A stretch of DNA of 64,000 bases, from the NCBI RefSeq assembly GCF_001468065.1, contig NZ_LNYZ01000003.1, positions 48,921 to 112,920 on the forward strand. Reading direction: 5' to 3'. The translations under genes and the position numbers were made by a program. The stretch is from Legionella steigerwaltii. Its GTDB lineage: Bacteria; Pseudomonadota; Gammaproteobacteria; Legionellales; Legionellaceae. Positions 61,966 to 64,000 of this stretch are shown here, piece by piece; position 1 is the stretch's first letter; every line of letters begins with the position of its first letter. Below the pieces are notes generated by a model. The model was given only the letters and a program-made list of their open reading frames with translations. It did not search any database and was not told the DNA's origin.

Positions 61966-63945
61966 TTGAGTAATTTTATGCCAAATTTACCTGGCCTTTT
62001 TTTTCTAAAATCCTACCCCCCCGAACAAATATGGAGATTATTTGTTGATGGACGATTTTGGTCAAAAGAAAATGGCTGGCATGGTTATGAATCAAGAGAA
62101 CGAGGTTCAATTAATGCTGCTTTAGAGAGTTTATGCTCCATTGCATTACAAGTTGATAAAGCGGGGGAGAAATTCGAATTAAGTGTCGATTTAATTAAAG
62201 ACATACATAAGAAGTGTGGAAGGAAAGTAGAGGAATTAGAAGATAAAGGTCCAGGGGAACTCAGAACAGATGAGCCTGTATCATTCGGTATTCCCGCAGC
62301 GCGCGCCTCAATTAAAGGGATAGAAGAGTTTCTCCAACTGTTTTTTCTCATCGAAGGGAAAGCACAGTTTGGTCCTGGTAAACCTGGGCCATTCGGTCCT
62401 AGCTTCACTACGGACTACTTTCAAGATTTGACCCCGGACAAAGTACCTAAACTTGCTAAAAAAATATATGACGACATGAGTGCATATGGCCACAGTAATA
62501 CAAACCATTTTTATCTAGCAGTAAGAGAACATGTTGACGTATTTCTGGAGGCAATCACTCAATCTTATAACAAGGAAATTAAAGACGCTAAAACACTTGA
62601 TGAAAAACTTCAAGTTATTGCCAAACATATTCGTTACTATGAAGTTTTGCATCCGTTTAAGGATGCCAATGGTAGAACTTTTGTAAACAATTTATTAAAT
62701 ATTCTTTTAATGCAACAAGGATTGCCTCCTGCAACCTTTTATGAACCTAACGTTTTTGATTTATATAGCGCAGATGAGTTAGTGATTGTTATTAAGGAAG
62801 CAATATTTAATACAGTGGAAATAATTGAACAAAATAAAAAAGGTATTTTTTTATATGGATATAATGCAACTCCGCAAGACAATATAAAGTTTATGGAGAT
62901 GCTCGATAGTCCCTCTTACAAAGAGATTCGAGATACTGATTTTTCATTTTTAGATATTTCCATTTTACAAGAGAATACACAGGATTGTCTTGCTTCATTA
63001 AATGAGATGTATCCCCTTCATAGAGGAGCAATTTATTTGAGTGATCCGAGTGATATTAAAGGGCTAGTAGCAGCTCATCAATCTGAGATAAATGAACGTA
63101 TAAAGCAAGGATCGCCTCCAATTTATGTGGGTAAAACCCCTATCCATTTGGCAGTGATAATGCGCAACTCAGCGATGATCGACGAGTTAATTGCTAATAA
63201 AGCAGATTTATCAATTCAAGATTATGATGGCAAAACGGCGCTTCACTATGCTGCAGAATCTGGAAATATACAAGTTATGGGGAAGATATTAACCGCTCTG
63301 TTACTTCAGGATAATGCCCTTAACGTATTGAACATCAAAGACAATCAGGGGAAAACAGCGTTCCACTATGCGGCTGAATATGGAAATTCAGAACTCGTTA
63401 TGGCCTTAACATCGACAAATGAAATCCAGATAAATGAACCTGATAACAGAGGTTCTTCACCGATACTTTTAGCGTATAAAAATCATAAATTAGATGTCTT
63501 CGAGAAACTATTAGAGTCCGGAGCTGAGATCAGTAAAGAACTTTTAGATGAGGTATTGATTCGAAAGGATAAAGAGGCTTTTACAAAAATTATTGCTAAA
63601 AATAAACAACTTCTTGCAAGTAAAGAAGCTTTTTATATTGCTGTTTGTCTGGGAAGCATAAGTTTAGTTAAGCAATTTTTGCAGGCTAAGGATAATGGAA
63701 TAGACATTAATACCCCCATAACCAAAGATAAAGGAACGCCACTAATGTTAGCTACTCAAAGAGGGGATACACGATTAGTTAACTATTTATTAAGAAAGGG
63801 TGCTGATACAAGTCTAACTGATGTACGTGGACATACAGCGTTACATTATGTTTTTTATACGAAAGAAGAAAATAGAGAGGCACTGATAAAAAGAATATTG
63901 AAGCAAGATAAAGGATTGATTATTACCCTGGCGTCTAAAAGTTGA
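61966..63945 (+). CDS. ankX: AnkX-like Fic-ankyrin phosphocholine transferase, C-terminally short
   Basis: AnkX transfers phosphocholine from CDP-choline to Rab1/Rab35. The Fic motif is LHPFKDANGRT; with the TTG start at 61966 the catalytic His is residue 229, the same number as in L. pneumophila AnkX. An insert, then ankyrin repeats, follow from about residue 385 (KTPIHLAVIMRNSAMIDELI, GKTALHYAAESGNIQVMGKI, GKTAFHYAAEYG, GTPLMLATQRGDTRLVNYLL, GHTALHYVFY). The ORF ends after LIKRILKQDKGLIITLASKS at 659 residues, while L. pneumophila AnkX is about 949, so roughly the last third of the ankyrin/C-terminal region is missing. The Fic core is complete. The start might also be ATG at 61978. Confidence 0.9.
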   Translation: MSNFMPNLPGLFFLKSYPPEQIWRLFVDGRFWSKENGWHGYESRERGSINAALESLCSIALQVDKAGEKFELSVDLIKDIHKKCGRKVEELEDKGPGELRTDEPVSFGIPAARASIKGIEEFLQLFFLIEGKAQFGPGKPGPFGPSFTTDYFQDLTPDKVPKLAKKIYDDMSAYGHSNTNHFYLAVREHVDVFLEAITQSYNKEIKDAKTLDEKLQVIAKHIRYYEVLHPFKDANGRTFVNNLLNILLMQQGLPPATFYEPNVFDLYSADELVIVIKEAIFNTVEIIEQNKKGIFLYGYNATPQDNIKFMEMLDSPSYKEIRDTDFSFLDISILQENTQDCLASLNEMYPLHRGAIYLSDPSDIKGLVAAHQSEINERIKQGSPPIYVGKTPIHLAVIMRNSAMIDELIANKADLSIQDYDGKTALHYAAESGNIQVMGKILTALLLQDNALNVLNIKDNQGKTAFHYAAEYGNSELVMALTSTNEIQINEPDNRGSSPILLAYKNHKLDVFEKLLESGAEISKELLDEVLIRKDKEAFTKIIAKNKQLLASKEAFYIAVCLGSISLVKQFLQAKDNGIDINTPITKDKGTPLMLATQRGDTRLVNYLLRKGADTSLTDVRGHTALHYVFYTKEENREALIKRILKQDKGLIITLASKS

Positions 63946-64000
63946 TTATTCCCATGCAGCATATTTAGTCTCATTTTTCTTAAAAAAATTCATAATTTTA
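63946..64000. other. Window end after ankX
   Basis: The last 55 bases are AT-rich. They show no continuation of AnkX in any frame that I can recognise, and no other feature. Confidence 0.3.

Noticed and set aside
1..64000. CRISPR array, integrase, transposase or plasmid-type origin
   Set aside because: No regularly spaced repeats with unique spacers and no recombinase or replication-initiator motif was seen in any reading frame provided or read by eye.

Overview
The window reads as a chromosomal segment of a Legionella species (Legionellaceae, Gammaproteobacteria). AT-rich DNA, eukaryote-like effector genes and an adjacent, divergent pair recognisable as lem3 and ankX support this. The AnkX and Lem3 homologues look like divergent orthologues rather than L. 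pneumophila copies, so a non-pneumophila species is likely. The XYP-type cyclodipeptide-synthase-like protein would fit the dumoffii side of the genus, but that is inference.

Layout. 1-2.4 kb: end of an MFS transporter gene and three unrecognised ORFs. 2.4-5.1 kb: lysine decarboxylase and a tiny Cys/Gly secreted protein. 5.2-7.8 kb: a methyl-accepting protein and an HdeD-like membrane protein. 7.9-11.5 kb: a polyhydroxybutyrate block (PhaZ, an unknown protein with a DFG-like motif, PhaB) followed by a FixJ-type regulator. 13.3-17.5 kb: a tripartite efflux operon (outer-membrane lipoprotein, HlyD adaptor, FUSC pump split into two ORFs). 17.7-24.1 kb: a membrane HEXXH protein, an oxidoreductase-patatin fusion, a MOMP-like porin, an Lrp regulator and an MFS transporter.

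24.3-33.65 kb is the most interesting part. It starts with an intact tRNA-Lys(CTT) and ends with a 27-bp near-exact copy of that tRNA's 3' half, as expected for an old integrated island, though no integrase remains. Inside are a cyanide-insensitive bd-type quinol oxidase (CioAB), a broken sdhB remnant, a DUF488 protein, an aconitase with an unusual N-terminal extension, an NsrR-type nitric-oxide sensor, an alternative oxidase (AOX), a TehB/YeaR-like methyltransferase and a small membrane protein. Two near-perfect NsrR operators precede nsrR and aox, and weaker half-sites precede cioA and the membrane-protein gene. I infer a nitric-oxide-responsive bypass of NO-sensitive respiratory and Fe-S steps.

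33.7-49.2 kb: a large coiled-coil effector candidate, an acyl-CoA ligase-like protein, a possible clan CD cysteine-peptidase-like protein, ArgE, a Zn alcohol dehydrogenase, a hybrid histidine kinase, a cyclodipeptide-synthase-like protein with a repeat tail, a DUF945 protein and a PAS-GAF-GGDEF protein. 49.2-64 kb: a MITE-like element, two unknown proteins, a GH17-like gene lacking a credible start, a mitochondrial-carrier-family protein (LncP-like), a right-handed beta-helix exported protein with an outer-membrane partner, DinB, and the lem3/ankX pair. AnkX is about 290 residues shorter than I recall for the L. pneumophila protein.

Intergenic DNA carries at least two families of palindromic repeats. 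Family calls rest on motif recognition by eye; no searches were run.
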